56,391 nucleotides of DNA, from assembly GCA_964543855.1 (NCBI GenBank), contig CAZJAD010000007.1:1-56391 (forward strand). Reading direction: 5' to 3'. The notes under the pieces are model-generated. The model was given only the letters and a program-made list of their open reading frames with translations. It was not told the DNA's origin and did not search any database. Positions 35,393-44,707 of this stretch are shown here, in pieces. The DNA comes from CAZJAD01 sp964543855 (lineage in GTDB: Bacteria > Electryoneota > RPQS01 > DYHQ01). Position numbers and translations under genes: made by a program. Position 1 is the first letter of the stretch; each line of letters opens with the position of its first letter.

Positions 35393-38155
35393 ATGGCAAA
35401 ATATGTTTACTTTTTCGGAGATGGTCAGGCGGATGGCCGGGCAGATATGAAAGAATTGCTCGGCGGCAAAGGTGCGAACCTGGCCGAGATGGCTCTGCTC
35501 GGGATTCCTGTTCCACCCGGCTTCACGATTACTACCGAGGTCTGCACTTATTTCCAGAGAGAGCACAGTGATCCGCCAGGACTGGAACGGGAACTTCTGG
35601 AGCATTTGAAGCGGGTCGAGCGGCTCGCCGGCACGGAGTTCGGGAGCGTGGAGAATCCGCTCTTGGTCTCGGTTCGCTCCGGCGCCCGAGCTTCCATGCC
35701 TGGAATGATGGACTCCGTCCTCAACCTTGGCCTGAATGACCGAACGGTGGAAGGGTTGATCAAGCGTTCGGGAGACGCTCGCTTTGCGTATGATTCTTAC
35801 CGGCGTTTTGTGGCCATGTATGGCGATGTTGTGATGGGATTGAAGCCCCAGTCGAAGGATGCGGAAGATCCCTTCGAAGTCTTGATGGATCGCCGGAAGA
35901 AAATGCGCGGAGTCACCGATGATGTTGACATGACCGTGGAAGACCTCCGAGGGCTCGTCTCCGATTTCAAGGCCATGATCCGCGAGCGTATGGGTCAATC
36001 CTTCCCTGAAGATCCTATGGAACAGCTCTGGGGTGCCATTCGTGCGGTCTTCAACTCGTGGCGAAATCCCCGTGCCGAAGCGTATCGCCGCTTGAACCGC
36101 ATTCCCGACGATTGGGGCACAGCAGTGAATGTCCAGGTGATGGTTTTCGGCAACTTGGGTGAGAGATGTGCCACCGGAGTGGCCTTCACGCGTGATCCTG
36201 CGACAGGCAAGAAAGAATTCTATGGTGAGTTTCTGGTGAATGCCCAGGGAGAGGATGTTGTAGCGGGGACGCGCACGCCACAACAGATCACATTGGCCGG
36301 ATCACAGCGCTGGGCGCAGAATCATAGCATTGCAGAGGATGAGCGGAAGAAGCGCTTCTCCTCGCTCGAAGAATTTATGCCGGACGAATATCACCAGCTC
36401 ACGGACATCGCAGAGACTCTCGAGAAGCACTACCATGATATGAACGACATCGAGTTCACCATTCAGGACGGCAAACTCTGGATGCTTCAATGTCGAATCG
36501 GTAAACGAACCGGCCAAGCCGCAGTTCGCATGGCGGTCGAGATGGTCGAAGAAGGACTTATTACAAAGGAACAGGCGTTGCTGCAGGTGGAGCCGGATGC
36601 CTTGAATCAGCTTCTACGCCCCGTCTTTGATCCTCAGGAGAAGGAACAAGCTACGCGCTTGGCGCGTGGCCTGAACGCCGGCCCTGGTGCCGCCGCGGGA
36701 CAGATTGTCTTCAATGCGCCGGATGCCCAGGAGAGAACAGCGCGAGGCGAGCGCGTCATTCTCGTGCGAATCGAGACCTCGCCGGAAGACATCAAGGGCA
36801 TGAACGCCGCCGAGGGAATCCTGACCGCGCGAGGCGGCATGACTTCGCACGCCGCGCTTGTGGCACGTCAGATGGGCAAGGTGTGCGTGGCGGGCTGCAG
36901 TGCACTGGAAATTGACTACGCCAAGCGGCGCATCCAGGTCAAGGATCGCACTGTGAAGGAAGGTGATTGGATATCTCTGGATGGGACAACCGGTGACGTA
37001 TATGAAGGTCAGATTTCGACGCGACCCTCTGAGGTTTTGCAGGTTCTCTTTGATGGGACTCTGAAACCCGAAGATGCGCCGGTCTATCAGCGTTTCGCCA
37101 AACTGCTGAGTTGGGCGGATGAGTTCCGAAGCTTGGGAGTGCGCGCAAATGCCGATCAACCAGACCAGTGTGAAAAGGCCGTTGCGTTCGGTGCTGAAGG
37201 GATTGGGCTATGCCGTACCGAGCACATGTTCTTCCAAGGCAACCGCATTGATGCGGTGCGTGAGATGATCATGGCTGAGACAACTGACGGACGCCGAAAA
37301 GCACTGGCCAAATTATTGCCTTATCAGCGTGAGGATTTCGCGGCCATCTTTCGAGTGATGGCCGGCAGATCCGTGACGATTCGCATGCTGGATCCCCCGC
37401 TGCACGAGTTCCTGCCGCACGACAATAAGACGCAGGCAGACTTGGCCAAAAAACTCGGAAAGACGACTGAGGATGTTCGCGCGCGTGTCAATTCGCTGGC
37501 TGAGGCGAACCCGATGCTTGGGCATCGAGGTTGTCGGCTGGGTATTGTCTTCCCGGAAATCACCGAGATGCAGACGACCGCAATATTCCAGGCGGCACTG
37601 AAAGTCATAGACGAGGGAATACTCGTACATCCGGAAATCATGATTCCACTGGTCGGCTTTGTCCGCGAGTTCGAGGAGCAAGCTCGAGTTGTGCGGCATG
37701 TGGCGGATGAAGTGATGCAGAAGGAAGGTAGGAGAATCGAATATCTGCTTGGGACGATGATCGAGCTTCCTCGCGCCGCCTTAATCGCCAACGACATCGC
37801 AAGAGTCGCCCAGTTCTTCAGCTTTGGCACGAACGACCTGACCCAGACGACCTTGGGAGTGTCCCGCGATGATGCCGGGACTTTCCTCCCTTTCTACTTG
37901 GACAACATCATCGTTGCTCACAATCCCTTCCAGTCTCTCGATGTGGATGGCGTTGGCAAGCTCGTTCGACTCGGCACCGAGAAAGGGCGGCACACTCGCC
38001 GAGATCTCAAAGTGGGAATCTGCGGCGAGCATGGCGGGGATCCCCATTCAATAGACTTCTTCCATCGCGTCGGACTGGACTATGTTTCGTGCAGTCCCTT
38101 CCGCGTTCCCATAGCGAGGTTGGCGGCGGCTCAAGCGGCCTTGCGTGGACGCTAA
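35393..38155 (+). CDS. ppdK: Pyruvate, phosphate dikinase
   Basis: 920 residues, slightly longer than the usual 875-890. It has the ATP-grasp start LLGGKGANLAEM, SVRSGARASMPGMMDSVLN, the phospho-His domain with GGMTSHAA (His486) and the C-terminal PEP/pyruvate barrel ending GCSPFRVPIARLAAA-like (catalytic Cys900 in SCSPFRVP). It interconverts pyruvate plus ATP and Pi with PEP, AMP and PPi, supporting either gluconeogenesis or PPi-linked glycolysis. GGGAGAG precedes the ATG. It is followed by a perfect terminator. Confidence 0.97.
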   Translation: MAKYVYFFGDGQADGRADMKELLGGKGANLAEMALLGIPVPPGFTITTEVCTYFQREHSDPPGLERELLEHLKRVERLAGTEFGSVENPLLVSVRSGARASMPGMMDSVLNLGLNDRTVEGLIKRSGDARFAYDSYRRFVAMYGDVVMGLKPQSKDAEDPFEVLMDRRKKMRGVTDDVDMTVEDLRGLVSDFKAMIRERMGQSFPEDPMEQLWGAIRAVFNSWRNPRAEAYRRLNRIPDDWGTAVNVQVMVFGNLGERCATGVAFTRDPATGKKEFYGEFLVNAQGEDVVAGTRTPQQITLAGSQRWAQNHSIAEDERKKRFSSLEEFMPDEYHQLTDIAETLEKHYHDMNDIEFTIQDGKLWMLQCRIGKRTGQAAVRMAVEMVEEGLITKEQALLQVEPDALNQLLRPVFDPQEKEQATRLARGLNAGPGAAAGQIVFNAPDAQERTARGERVILVRIETSPEDIKGMNAAEGILTARGGMTSHAALVARQMGKVCVAGCSALEIDYAKRRIQVKDRTVKEGDWISLDGTTGDVYEGQISTRPSEVLQVLFDGTLKPEDAPVYQRFAKLLSWADEFRSLGVRANADQPDQCEKAVAFGAEGIGLCRTEHMFFQGNRIDAVREMIMAETTDGRRKALAKLLPYQREDFAAIFRVMAGRSVTIRMLDPPLHEFLPHDNKTQADLAKKLGKTTEDVRARVNSLAEANPMLGHRGCRLGIVFPEITEMQTTAIFQAALKVIDEGILVHPEIMIPLVGFVREFEEQARVVRHVADEVMQKEGRRIEYLLGTMIELPRAALIANDIARVAQFFSFGTNDLTQTTLGVSRDDAGTFLPFYLDNIIVAHNPFQSLDVDGVGKLVRLGTEKGRHTRRDLKVGICGEHGGDPHSIDFFHRVGLDYVSCSPFRVPIARLAAAQAALRGR

Positions 38156-38176
38156 TGCTCTCGGAGTGGCCTCAAG

Positions 38177-38207
38177 AAAAATCCGGAACCGAAGTTCCGG
38201 ATTTTTT
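38177..38207. terminator. Bidirectional intrinsic terminator between ppdK and the DHH gene
   Basis: A perfect 13-bp stem, AAAAATCCGGAAC with GTTCCGGATTTTT, has a CGAA loop. Its right end overlaps the stop codon of the minus-strand gene at 38206, so the two genes share it. Confidence 0.95.
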
Positions 38208-39249
38208 ATTTCCCTGATGCCGGACCGACCAGCGGGCGGCCTCGACGAGGCAAGACCAGCGCTTTCAAGAATCGTCGGACAAGACGGCGTGGCAATTCCT
38301 GTCGGCTTGTCGCGTCGAAATCCGAAAGCACGATCTTTCCGCCTGCCGTCTGATCATGGCCACCTGCGCTGCCTAAGCCTTCAGCCAAATAAAGTGCAAG
38401 GCCCCCTGCGTTGGATTCCGGGTCTGTGGATCGAAGGGAGAAATAGAGATTGCCGCCATGTTCCCCGAGACTGAGTGCCCAGACAACCCCCTCGAGCCGC
38501 AGTAGCGTTTCCGCCGTCTCGGGCACGATTTCGGGCGTGTGCACACGGCCCATCGGCAGCACAAGAGCAGGGCCGTAGATTCTGGCGCGCCGCACCGCCT
38601 TGCCGATCGCCGTGAAGAAACTCGCCGGTCGTTTCGCATTCAGGATCATTGCCAGCGTTCCGTAATCCATGCGCGGGACAAGATCCATGTAAGCTATCCG
38701 GTCCGCCTCGGAGGTCCCGCGACCCAGCTCCATCGTCTCTGTGCGAATCGCATAGTGGAGCGCACTCGCAAGCTTCCGGCCAATGGGCACGCCGGTGCAG
38801 GTCAGGTATTCCCAGAGAATCGTCGCCGTTGCGCCATAGCCTTGCCGCACATCACTGAACGGGAACAAGACTCGTTTCGTCACCGGAGGATGATGGTCAA
38901 TGACCCCGACAACATGGTCTTGCGGCAGTAGACAGTTGTTCCCGAAGTCGGGTTGGGTGTCCACGACAAGCAGCGCGTAGGGTAGAGGCTGCGCATCGCG
39001 GGGGGTCTCGACATGCTCGAATTGGATGTTGAGGGCGGTGACCAGTGCCCGGTTCTCCGTCCGCCCCAACACGCCTGCATAGAGCAGCTTTGTGGGCACT
39101 TTTCTCGCTTTCAGAAGATGCGATAGCGCCCATGCGCTCGCCAGGGAATCCGGATCGGGATTATCGTGCGAGATGATCGCGACGTGGTGTTCGTCCTGGC
39201 AGAGCCGGATCAGCTCTTCGACCTTCTTCTGGCAATCCTCTTTATTCAT
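38206..39249 (-). CDS. DHH family phosphoesterase (NrnA-like)
   Basis: 347 residues from the ATG at 39249; an in-frame GTG would add five. DHH domain with SHDNPDPDSLASAWAL and the name-giving VIDHHPP, then a C-terminal DHHA1 domain with a GSAGGHDQTAGGK-like glycine motif. Relatives degrade short oligonucleotides (nanoRNA), pAp or cyclic dinucleotides, all as Mn-dependent phosphodiesterases. The substrate cannot be chosen from sequence alone. It is the last gene of the minus-strand methionine cluster, 102 bp after its upstream neighbour. Confidence 0.85.
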   Translation of the reverse strand: MNKEDCQKKVEELIRLCQDEHHVAIISHDNPDPDSLASAWALSHLLKARKVPTKLLYAGVLGRTENRALVTALNIQFEHVETPRDAQPLPYALLVVDTQPDFGNNCLLPQDHVVGVIDHHPPVTKRVLFPFSDVRQGYGATATILWEYLTCTGVPIGRKLASALHYAIRTETMELGRGTSEADRIAYMDLVPRMDYGTLAMILNAKRPASFFTAIGKAVRRARIYGPALVLPMGRVHTPEIVPETAETLLRLEGVVWALSLGEHGGNLYFSLRSTDPESNAGGLALYLAEGLGSAGGHDQTAGGKIVLSDFDATSRQELPRRLVRRFLKALVLPRRGRPLVGPASGK

Positions 39250-39351
39250 TCGCCAAACACCCACGATCTCTATTCACCCCGGAGGCTCATCCCTGTGGAA
39301 GCAAGGCAAAGGCATTGTGCGTGCTGTGCAAGATGATGTTCTCCCCATCGG

Positions 39352-41196
39352 TCATTTCAGATCAACGCCCTCGATTACACCGATGGCCATCTCGAATTTG
39401 TTAAACGGGGGCATCAGGTAGACTCCTTGTGCCAGTGGCCGAGCGACACGCAGAAACTCGCGGGCAATTTCGATTCCGACTTCGGCGCCTCGGTCGCCGG
39501 AGTCGCGCATGCGACGGCGAACCTCGTCCGAAATTGTGATGTCCGGCACTTCATTGTGCAGGAATTCGGCGTGCTTGGCGCTGCGCAGTGGCAAGATGCC
39601 CACGAAAATCGGAAGTCCCAAAGGCTCGGCTCGCTTGAAGAATTCTTCCATCGTGTGCAGGTCAAAGAGCGGTTGCGTGAACGCAAAGCATGCTCCGGCC
39701 TCTGCTTTCTTTTCGAACCGGACCCATTCTTCCCTCATGTCCGGCGCCGTAGGATTGACAGCGACACCAAGCAGGAAATCGGTCGGTTCGGCCAGCCGCC
39801 GACCGGTCAAGTCGATACCTTGATTCAGCCGCGTGATGAGGTGCGAAAGCCCGATCGAATCCAGCTCGAAGACTGCCTTGGCGAAGGGGTAATCACCCAC
39901 CGACGGAGGGTCTCCGGTCACGGCCAGAATGTTGCGCAGCCCGAGGGCATGTGCTCCTAACAGTTCGGACTGCAATGCCATGGCATTTCGGTCGCGGCAA
40001 CTCATGTGAAGCAGGATCTCGACACCGGCCTCCTGCCGAACGAGGTGGGCCATGGCCAAGGCACTCATGCGAGCCCGCGCCAGAGGGCTGTCCGCGACAT
40101 TGATCAGGTCCACTCCGCTCGCCTTCAAGTATTTCGCTGACCGAATGAAAGGTTCCGTATCGGCGCTGCGCGGAGGATCAATTTCGACGGAAATCATGAA
40201 ACGCTTGCCGAGTTGCTCCCGGAAGAAAGAGGGAGCGTGGGGCGTGAGCGATGGTCTGGTAGCGGCTTCTTCGATAACCGGGCGAACTTGGATGCGCGTC
40301 GGGCGGGTGGGCTTGCGCCCGGACACGGCCTTTGCCATCGCGGCGATATGCTCTGGCGTTGTTCCACAACAACCCCCGACCAGGCCGACGCCAAGTTCCG
40401 CGAATCTGACAGCGTAACTGGCAAAATACTGAGGCGAAGTCAAATAGATGTACCGCCCGCCGATCACGCGCGGCAACCCGGCGTTGGGTTGAGCCGACAG
40501 AGGGCAATCTGCGATCGCCGCGAACCTCTCGATGACCTCGGTCACGCCTTGGGGGCCAACGCTGCAGTTGACTCCGATAACATCCGCGCCCGCTTGTCGC
40601 AGAGCCTCGAACACCTCGGCGGGCTTGTCGCCGACGATCGTTTTTCCCTCTTCAGTGAAAGTCATCTGCGCGATGATGGGGAGATCACACAGCTCTCGCG
40701 TAGCAGCGATGGCTTCGCCAATTTCCGGTAGGGATAAGAAGGTCTCGAGAATGAGTAGATCAATTTCACCCTCGAGCAGGCCGGTTATTTGCACGCGAAA
40801 GGCTTCTCGTGCATCGGCAAGGGAGAGAGTGCCAATGGGTCTGAGTTGCTTGTTCAGTGGGCCGACGGACCCGGCAACAAAAACCTTATCTCCTGCCACC
40901 TTGCGGGCCAGACGCGCGCCGGCACGGCTAATCTCTCGTGCACGATTCTCGAGGCCATGCTCGGCTAGGCGGATGGGATTGGCCCCGAATGTGTTCGTCT
41001 CGATGACATTCGCCCCGGCGGCAATATATTCTCGATGCAGCGCTTCCACCACGGATGGCAAGCTCTCGCACAGCTCATCAAAGCACGAGCGATACGAATG
41101 GCCTCGCGCATAGAGCATGGTTCCCATCGCGCCATCGCAGACCAAAACGCGTTCGCGAATGAGATCCAAAAATCCTTCTTGGTGTCGGCGCGCCAC
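39352..41196 (-). CDS. Bifunctional homocysteine S-methyltransferase/methylenetetrahydrofolate reductase
   Basis: 614 residues. The N-terminal S-methyltransferase barrel (1-300) has zinc cysteines C211 (NCSVGP) and C276-C277 (GGCCGTTPEH). The C-terminal MTHFR barrel (about 325-614) has VEIDPPRSADTEP, LLHMSCRDRN, LAVTGDPP and FTQPLFD. MTHFR makes 5-methyl-THF; the N-terminal domain transfers a methyl group to homocysteine, the donor being uncertain. The fusion is known from several bacteria. It lies 40 bp downstream of the MetE C-half gene, so two routes to methionine are encoded together. Confidence 0.93.
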   Translation of the reverse strand: MARRHQEGFLDLIRERVLVCDGAMGTMLYARGHSYRSCFDELCESLPSVVEALHREYIAAGANVIETNTFGANPIRLAEHGLENRAREISRAGARLARKVAGDKVFVAGSVGPLNKQLRPIGTLSLADAREAFRVQITGLLEGEIDLLILETFLSLPEIGEAIAATRELCDLPIIAQMTFTEEGKTIVGDKPAEVFEALRQAGADVIGVNCSVGPQGVTEVIERFAAIADCPLSAQPNAGLPRVIGGRYIYLTSPQYFASYAVRFAELGVGLVGGCCGTTPEHIAAMAKAVSGRKPTRPTRIQVRPVIEEAATRPSLTPHAPSFFREQLGKRFMISVEIDPPRSADTEPFIRSAKYLKASGVDLINVADSPLARARMSALAMAHLVRQEAGVEILLHMSCRDRNAMALQSELLGAHALGLRNILAVTGDPPSVGDYPFAKAVFELDSIGLSHLITRLNQGIDLTGRRLAEPTDFLLGVAVNPTAPDMREEWVRFEKKAEAGACFAFTQPLFDLHTMEEFFKRAEPLGLPIFVGILPLRSAKHAEFLHNEVPDITISDEVRRRMRDSGDRGAEVGIEIAREFLRVARPLAQGVYLMPPFNKFEMAIGVIEGVDLK

Positions 41197-41236
41197 CTTT
41201 CTCCCCGTTATCTAATCCGAGGGACCGCGAATCTGT

Positions 41237-42211
41237 TTAGTCTAATTTGAGTTCCTGCCGCAGTTCAGCGACAGCTTCGGCAATGACTTTCAGCTTGTCG
41301 GCGGCCTCGTTCCAGGTGCGTGTTTTGAGTCCGCAATCGGGATCGACATAGATTTTCTCGGGTGCAATCAGTTCCATGGCCTGCCGAATGCGGTTCTTAA
41401 CCTCGTCCTTGTTTTCTACGATATGGCTGTGGCTGTCTACGACGCCCAGGCCGATTTCCTTCGTAAACTTGTTCTTGCGGAAAAGCTCGAGCATATCCAT
41501 GCCGGAATTTGCCATCTCCAGATCAAGCTGGTGGACAGGCAATTCGAGGATTTTGGGGTAAATCTTCGTGAAATCGCCGTAGCAGATATGAGTGTAGAAA
41601 TGCGCATCGAGATCCTTCACAACCCGTTTGAAGGTTTCTATGGCCAAATCCAGTTCCTGTGGTCGTACTGAGATTGCAGGTTCGTCAATCTGAATTTCAG
41701 TCGCTCCAGCCGCGATGAGCGACTTCACTTCTTCGCGCAAGGCAAGGGCGAGATCCCGGGCGAACTCCGACCGGGTGGCGTAGTACTCGTTGAAGGACCA
41801 GTCCATCATGGTGTATGGACCGGTGAGAATCGCTTTCATCGGCTGCTGGGTCAGGGCCTTTGCGAATTCCCACCACTTCACTGTCACGGGAGCCTTGAAT
41901 TTCACTTCCGAAACGCAAACGGGCTTCCGATAGTAGCGATTTCCGTAAGAGCGGACAAGTCCGGATATCTCGAAGCCAGTCAGATTCGCGGCGAAGTAAG
42001 TGGCCATGTCCCCTCGATACATCTCGCCATCCACCATGATGTCGATCCCGATGTCATTCTGCAGTGTGATGACCTGCTGTGTCGCCTTCTTCGTCAGCTT
42101 GTCAAGCTCGGCTTCCGACAACTCCCCGCGATCATAAGCTGCGCGAGCCCGTCTCAGATACAGCGGCTTCGGAAAACTCCCCACGGATGTTGTTCGCAGA
42201 CTGCGGTGCAA
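41237..42211 (-). CDS. Cobalamin-independent methionine synthase, catalytic (C-terminal) half
   Basis: 324 residues, half the length of full MetE. It keeps all zinc ligands: H208 and C210 in THICY, E232 in LDLEMAN and C293 in DPDCGLKTR, plus the homocysteine-binding IDEPAI. It matches the C-terminal barrel of full-length MetE or archaeal-type core MetE. The start is a TTG at 42211, supported by GAGGAGGA directly upstream, which overlaps the previous stop. An N-half-like gene lies in the same operon, two genes upstream. Methyl donor (methyltetrahydropteroyl-polyglutamate or a corrinoid) is not shown. Confidence 0.92.
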   Translation of the reverse strand: MHRSLRTTSVGSFPKPLYLRRARAAYDRGELSEAELDKLTKKATQQVITLQNDIGIDIMVDGEMYRGDMATYFAANLTGFEISGLVRSYGNRYYRKPVCVSEVKFKAPVTVKWWEFAKALTQQPMKAILTGPYTMMDWSFNEYYATRSEFARDLALALREEVKSLIAAGATEIQIDEPAISVRPQELDLAIETFKRVVKDLDAHFYTHICYGDFTKIYPKILELPVHQLDLEMANSGMDMLELFRKNKFTKEIGLGVVDSHSHIVENKDEVKNRIRQAMELIAPEKIYVDPDCGLKTRTWNEAADKLKVIAEAVAELRQELKLD

Positions 42212-42214
42212 AAA

Positions 42215-42778
42215 CTATCCTCCTCGTTGGCCAACAAGAGAGTCAGTCATCTTGTCAGAAGAAGCCTCCGGCAAGTGCCCGAAGGCCAGTGTCTGATCGA
42301 GAATCCGATAGTGCTCGCCTTTGCGTTTATGCAGAAAAGCAAACAGTTCCGCAAGGCTCTTCTGCTCCACACCCCGTGCCAGCCTCGCATACACCTCGGC
42401 TCCCTCTTCTTCGAATCCCAGCGCCCACAAGTAGGCTCGAAATGTGTCTCTATGGACAGCGCCTGCTTCCTCGTGCGATGAGCAGCCGGCTTCCCGCAAG
42501 ATTGTCTCGACAACTTTCACGACAGGTCTAAGAACAGGCAAGCGAGCTTCTTGGCGCGAACGATCCGATTTGCTTTGGAAAGTCAAAATGACACTCTGGA
42601 CGACCTGCAAAAATCTGTCCTGGCGGTGTGCGAGCGTCTCGAAGGTCCGCTTGGCAACCGGCTTCTGGGTTTCAGTCGCCCATTTTCGATATAGATCTCT
42701 GCCTCGCTCTTCTCTTTTGAAACTGGTCTGAAGTGCTTGCCACTCGCCTTGCCCTGTTGGCATTCGCTTACCTGCCAT
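42215..42778 (-). CDS. Degenerate ferritin-like/rubrerythrin-like protein between the MetE halves
   Basis: 187 residues from the ATG at 42778, which is one base after the upstream gene stop. Two helix pairs have the rubrerythrin look: KREERGRDLYRKWA with FETLAHRQDRFLQVV, and EEEGAEVYARLA with FLHKRKGEHYRIL. In true diiron proteins the second helix of each pair has ExxH; here these read RQDRF and KGEH, so at least some metal ligands are missing. Function unknown. Tight coupling on both sides suggests a role in the methionine synthase it is sandwiched in, or simple operon insertion. Confidence 0.65.
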   Translation of the reverse strand: MAGKRMPTGQGEWQALQTSFKREERGRDLYRKWATETQKPVAKRTFETLAHRQDRFLQVVQSVILTFQSKSDRSRQEARLPVLRPVVKVVETILREAGCSSHEEAGAVHRDTFRAYLWALGFEEEGAEVYARLARGVEQKSLAELFAFLHKRKGEHYRILDQTLAFGHLPEASSDKMTDSLVGQRGG

Positions 42779-42779
42779 T

Positions 42780-43733
42780 TCAGAATTCCTTGGCAAAGGC
42801 GACCATGCTCTTGAGTTTCTCCTCTGCGCATTCTCGAGGCAAGAATTCGAGACTTGCCGACGGGCTGAGCATCAAGCGCTCATCTTCGAAGGTCTCCAAG
42901 AGTTCCTCTATCTTGGGACGGATGGTCTTCCAGTCTTCGGCGCGTGTGTTTCGCGCGTCCACAACTCCAAGGCAAAGCCCGCCCTGCCAATCATCAAATG
43001 TCTTCCAGGTATCCCGCGTGGTCGCGAGATCTATGCCGAGCCAGGCTACGGGGAGGGCTGTCAATGTGGGCCAGAGCGAGGTTGCGTCTCCAAAATAAGT
43101 CTGCAGAACGATGGGCGCTTTCACATCCTGAACGAGAGCGCGGATGACTTCCGAAAACAATCCGCCGTCTTGGGGAGAACATAGAATGGCAGGCTCGTCA
43201 ACCTGAATCATCTCGGCACCTGCCGCTTCCAACGCCAGCAGCTCTTCGCGCAATGCTCGCGCGAGATCCGCGACGAAATCGGCCATCTTCTCATAGTGCC
43301 CGTTCTCACTGAGACGCGCCAGTGTATACGGACCGGTCACAACGGGCTTGATGGGTTTTGTACTATTCGCTTTCGCGAACTCGAAATCCTCGACCGTCAC
43401 AGGTTGTTTGAATTGGATCGGCCCCGTAGCAATGGGCTGACGGTAGTATGTATTCGTGTCAAAATACCGAATGAGACCCCCGCGCTCGAAACCCTCCAGA
43501 CCATCTGCAAAGGGAGTCTGGCCATCTTCCCAACGAATCATGCCGTCGTTGATGATATCGAGGCCAGCGTCGGTAAGCTCTTGGATGACCTCACGCGTCA
43601 CTTCATTCTCGATGTCCCTCAGTTCTTCGGCCGTGATCTTACCTTGCTGAAAGCGCGTCAGAGCCATTCGATGCTTGGCCGGGCGAGGACGATTGGGAAT
43701 TTTGGGATAGCTGCCGACAACGGTTGTTTTCAT
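42780..43733 (-). CDS. MetE N-terminal-half-like protein, zinc ligands absent
   Basis: 317 residues. A MetE-type barrel with GSYPKIPNRP, VVTGPYTLARL, IQVDEPAI and LGVVDARN. At the zinc sites it reads VLQTYFGD instead of THxCY, GIDLA instead of xxEx, and SPSASLEFLP instead of DPDCGLK, so it cannot hold the catalytic zinc. The phrases TYF...LTALPV..L..DL and S.SASL resemble the N-terminal half of full-length MetE (TYFEGVTPNLDTITALPV). I infer a folate-binding or structural half that pairs with the catalytic half at 41237. Separate N- and C-half genes are known in some archaea. Confidence 0.85.
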   Translation of the reverse strand: MKTTVVGSYPKIPNRPRPAKHRMALTRFQQGKITAEELRDIENEVTREVIQELTDAGLDIINDGMIRWEDGQTPFADGLEGFERGGLIRYFDTNTYYRQPIATGPIQFKQPVTVEDFEFAKANSTKPIKPVVTGPYTLARLSENGHYEKMADFVADLARALREELLALEAAGAEMIQVDEPAILCSPQDGGLFSEVIRALVQDVKAPIVLQTYFGDATSLWPTLTALPVAWLGIDLATTRDTWKTFDDWQGGLCLGVVDARNTRAEDWKTIRPKIEELLETFEDERLMLSPSASLEFLPRECAEEKLKSMVAFAKEF

Positions 43734-43782
43734 TTTCGATGACCGTAGTTTCGACTGCCGTTTCTCTGATGTCCGTGGCGGT

Positions 43783-44628
43783 TTATGTTAAGGTCACCTC
43801 TTCGCCCATGAAAAATCCCTTGTCCGATTTCGCTACTTTCGCGGCGGCACGGAATGGATCATGCTCGAAGAAAAGTATCCAGCCTTCCGCGTGAGCTTGC
43901 GGGAGTAAACGCCTCTTCTCTTCGAGAGTCGTCATGGGAAAGAGGTCGTAGGACATGATGTACGGGAGGGGGATGTGACTCGCTGTGGGAATAAGGTCCG
44001 CACTGTACAGCACGGTACTCGAGCCATGAGAAATCCGCACGAGCTGCTGGCCTGGCGTGTGCCCACCAACGACCAGAGTCTCGATGCCGGAGGAAATCAC
44101 GGTCGGTCCTGTGAGCAGCTCAAGCTGCCCGGCGGCCTTGAGAGGTTCGAAGTTCTCGGGAAAGTAACTTGCTCGATCCCGTTCGTTGCGCTTCAGGGCG
44201 TGTTCATATTGCTCCTTATGTACGAAATAGCGTGCGCGAGAAAAAGTCGGCACGATTCCCGATCCCTCGTGCCGAGTGCTTCCGCCACAGTGGTCGAAAT
44301 GAAGGTGTGTTAAGATGACATCTGTGATGTCCTGAGTCTTCAGCCCGATTTCGGATAGAGACTTTTCCACGGTCGAATGAGTGTGATCAATGTGGAATAT
44401 TCGCCCGAACTTGTCATCATACTTGTCCCCGACTCCATCATCAATCAGGATCCGGCGGCCGTTTCCCTGGATGAGCAAGGCACGCATCGTCATCTGAATG
44501 CGATTCTTCTCATCCGGCGGATTCGTTTTTTCCCACAGGACACGCGGCACGACGCCGAACATCGCCCCCCCGTCGAGTCTGAAATTGCCCGTCACGATGG
44601 GCGTCAGAGTGTAGTCACCGATCTTCAT
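43783..44628 (-). CDS. MBL-fold metallo-hydrolase
   Basis: 281 residues. The metal motif is HLHFDHCGG (HxHxDH) with later histidines in VVGGHTPGQQ and FFEHDP. The N-terminal segment GGAMFGVVP and RALLIQGNGRRILIDDGVG match quorum-quenching lactonase/AttM-like or general MBL hydrolases. Substrate unknown. It lies 49 bp upstream of the MetE-like gene on the same strand and may be part of that transcript. No signal peptide, so cytoplasmic. Confidence 0.88.
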   Translation of the reverse strand: MKIGDYTLTPIVTGNFRLDGGAMFGVVPRVLWEKTNPPDEKNRIQMTMRALLIQGNGRRILIDDGVGDKYDDKFGRIFHIDHTHSTVEKSLSEIGLKTQDITDVILTHLHFDHCGGSTRHEGSGIVPTFSRARYFVHKEQYEHALKRNERDRASYFPENFEPLKAAGQLELLTGPTVISSGIETLVVGGHTPGQQLVRISHGSSTVLYSADLIPTASHIPLPYIMSYDLFPMTTLEEKRRLLPQAHAEGWILFFEHDPFRAAAKVAKSDKGFFMGEEVTLT

Positions 44629-44707
44629 GGTCTATCTTGGGATGCGTGGGCAGGTTTCCATTGGCAATAACACATCAGAATGTGTCCAACTTCTGATACT
44701 GCGTGTC

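Noticed and set aside
43734..43782. SAM or cobalamin riboswitch before the methionine genes
   Set aside because: The spacer is only 49 bp and shows no long stems or T-tract. The genes upstream on the same strand appear to be in the same transcript.
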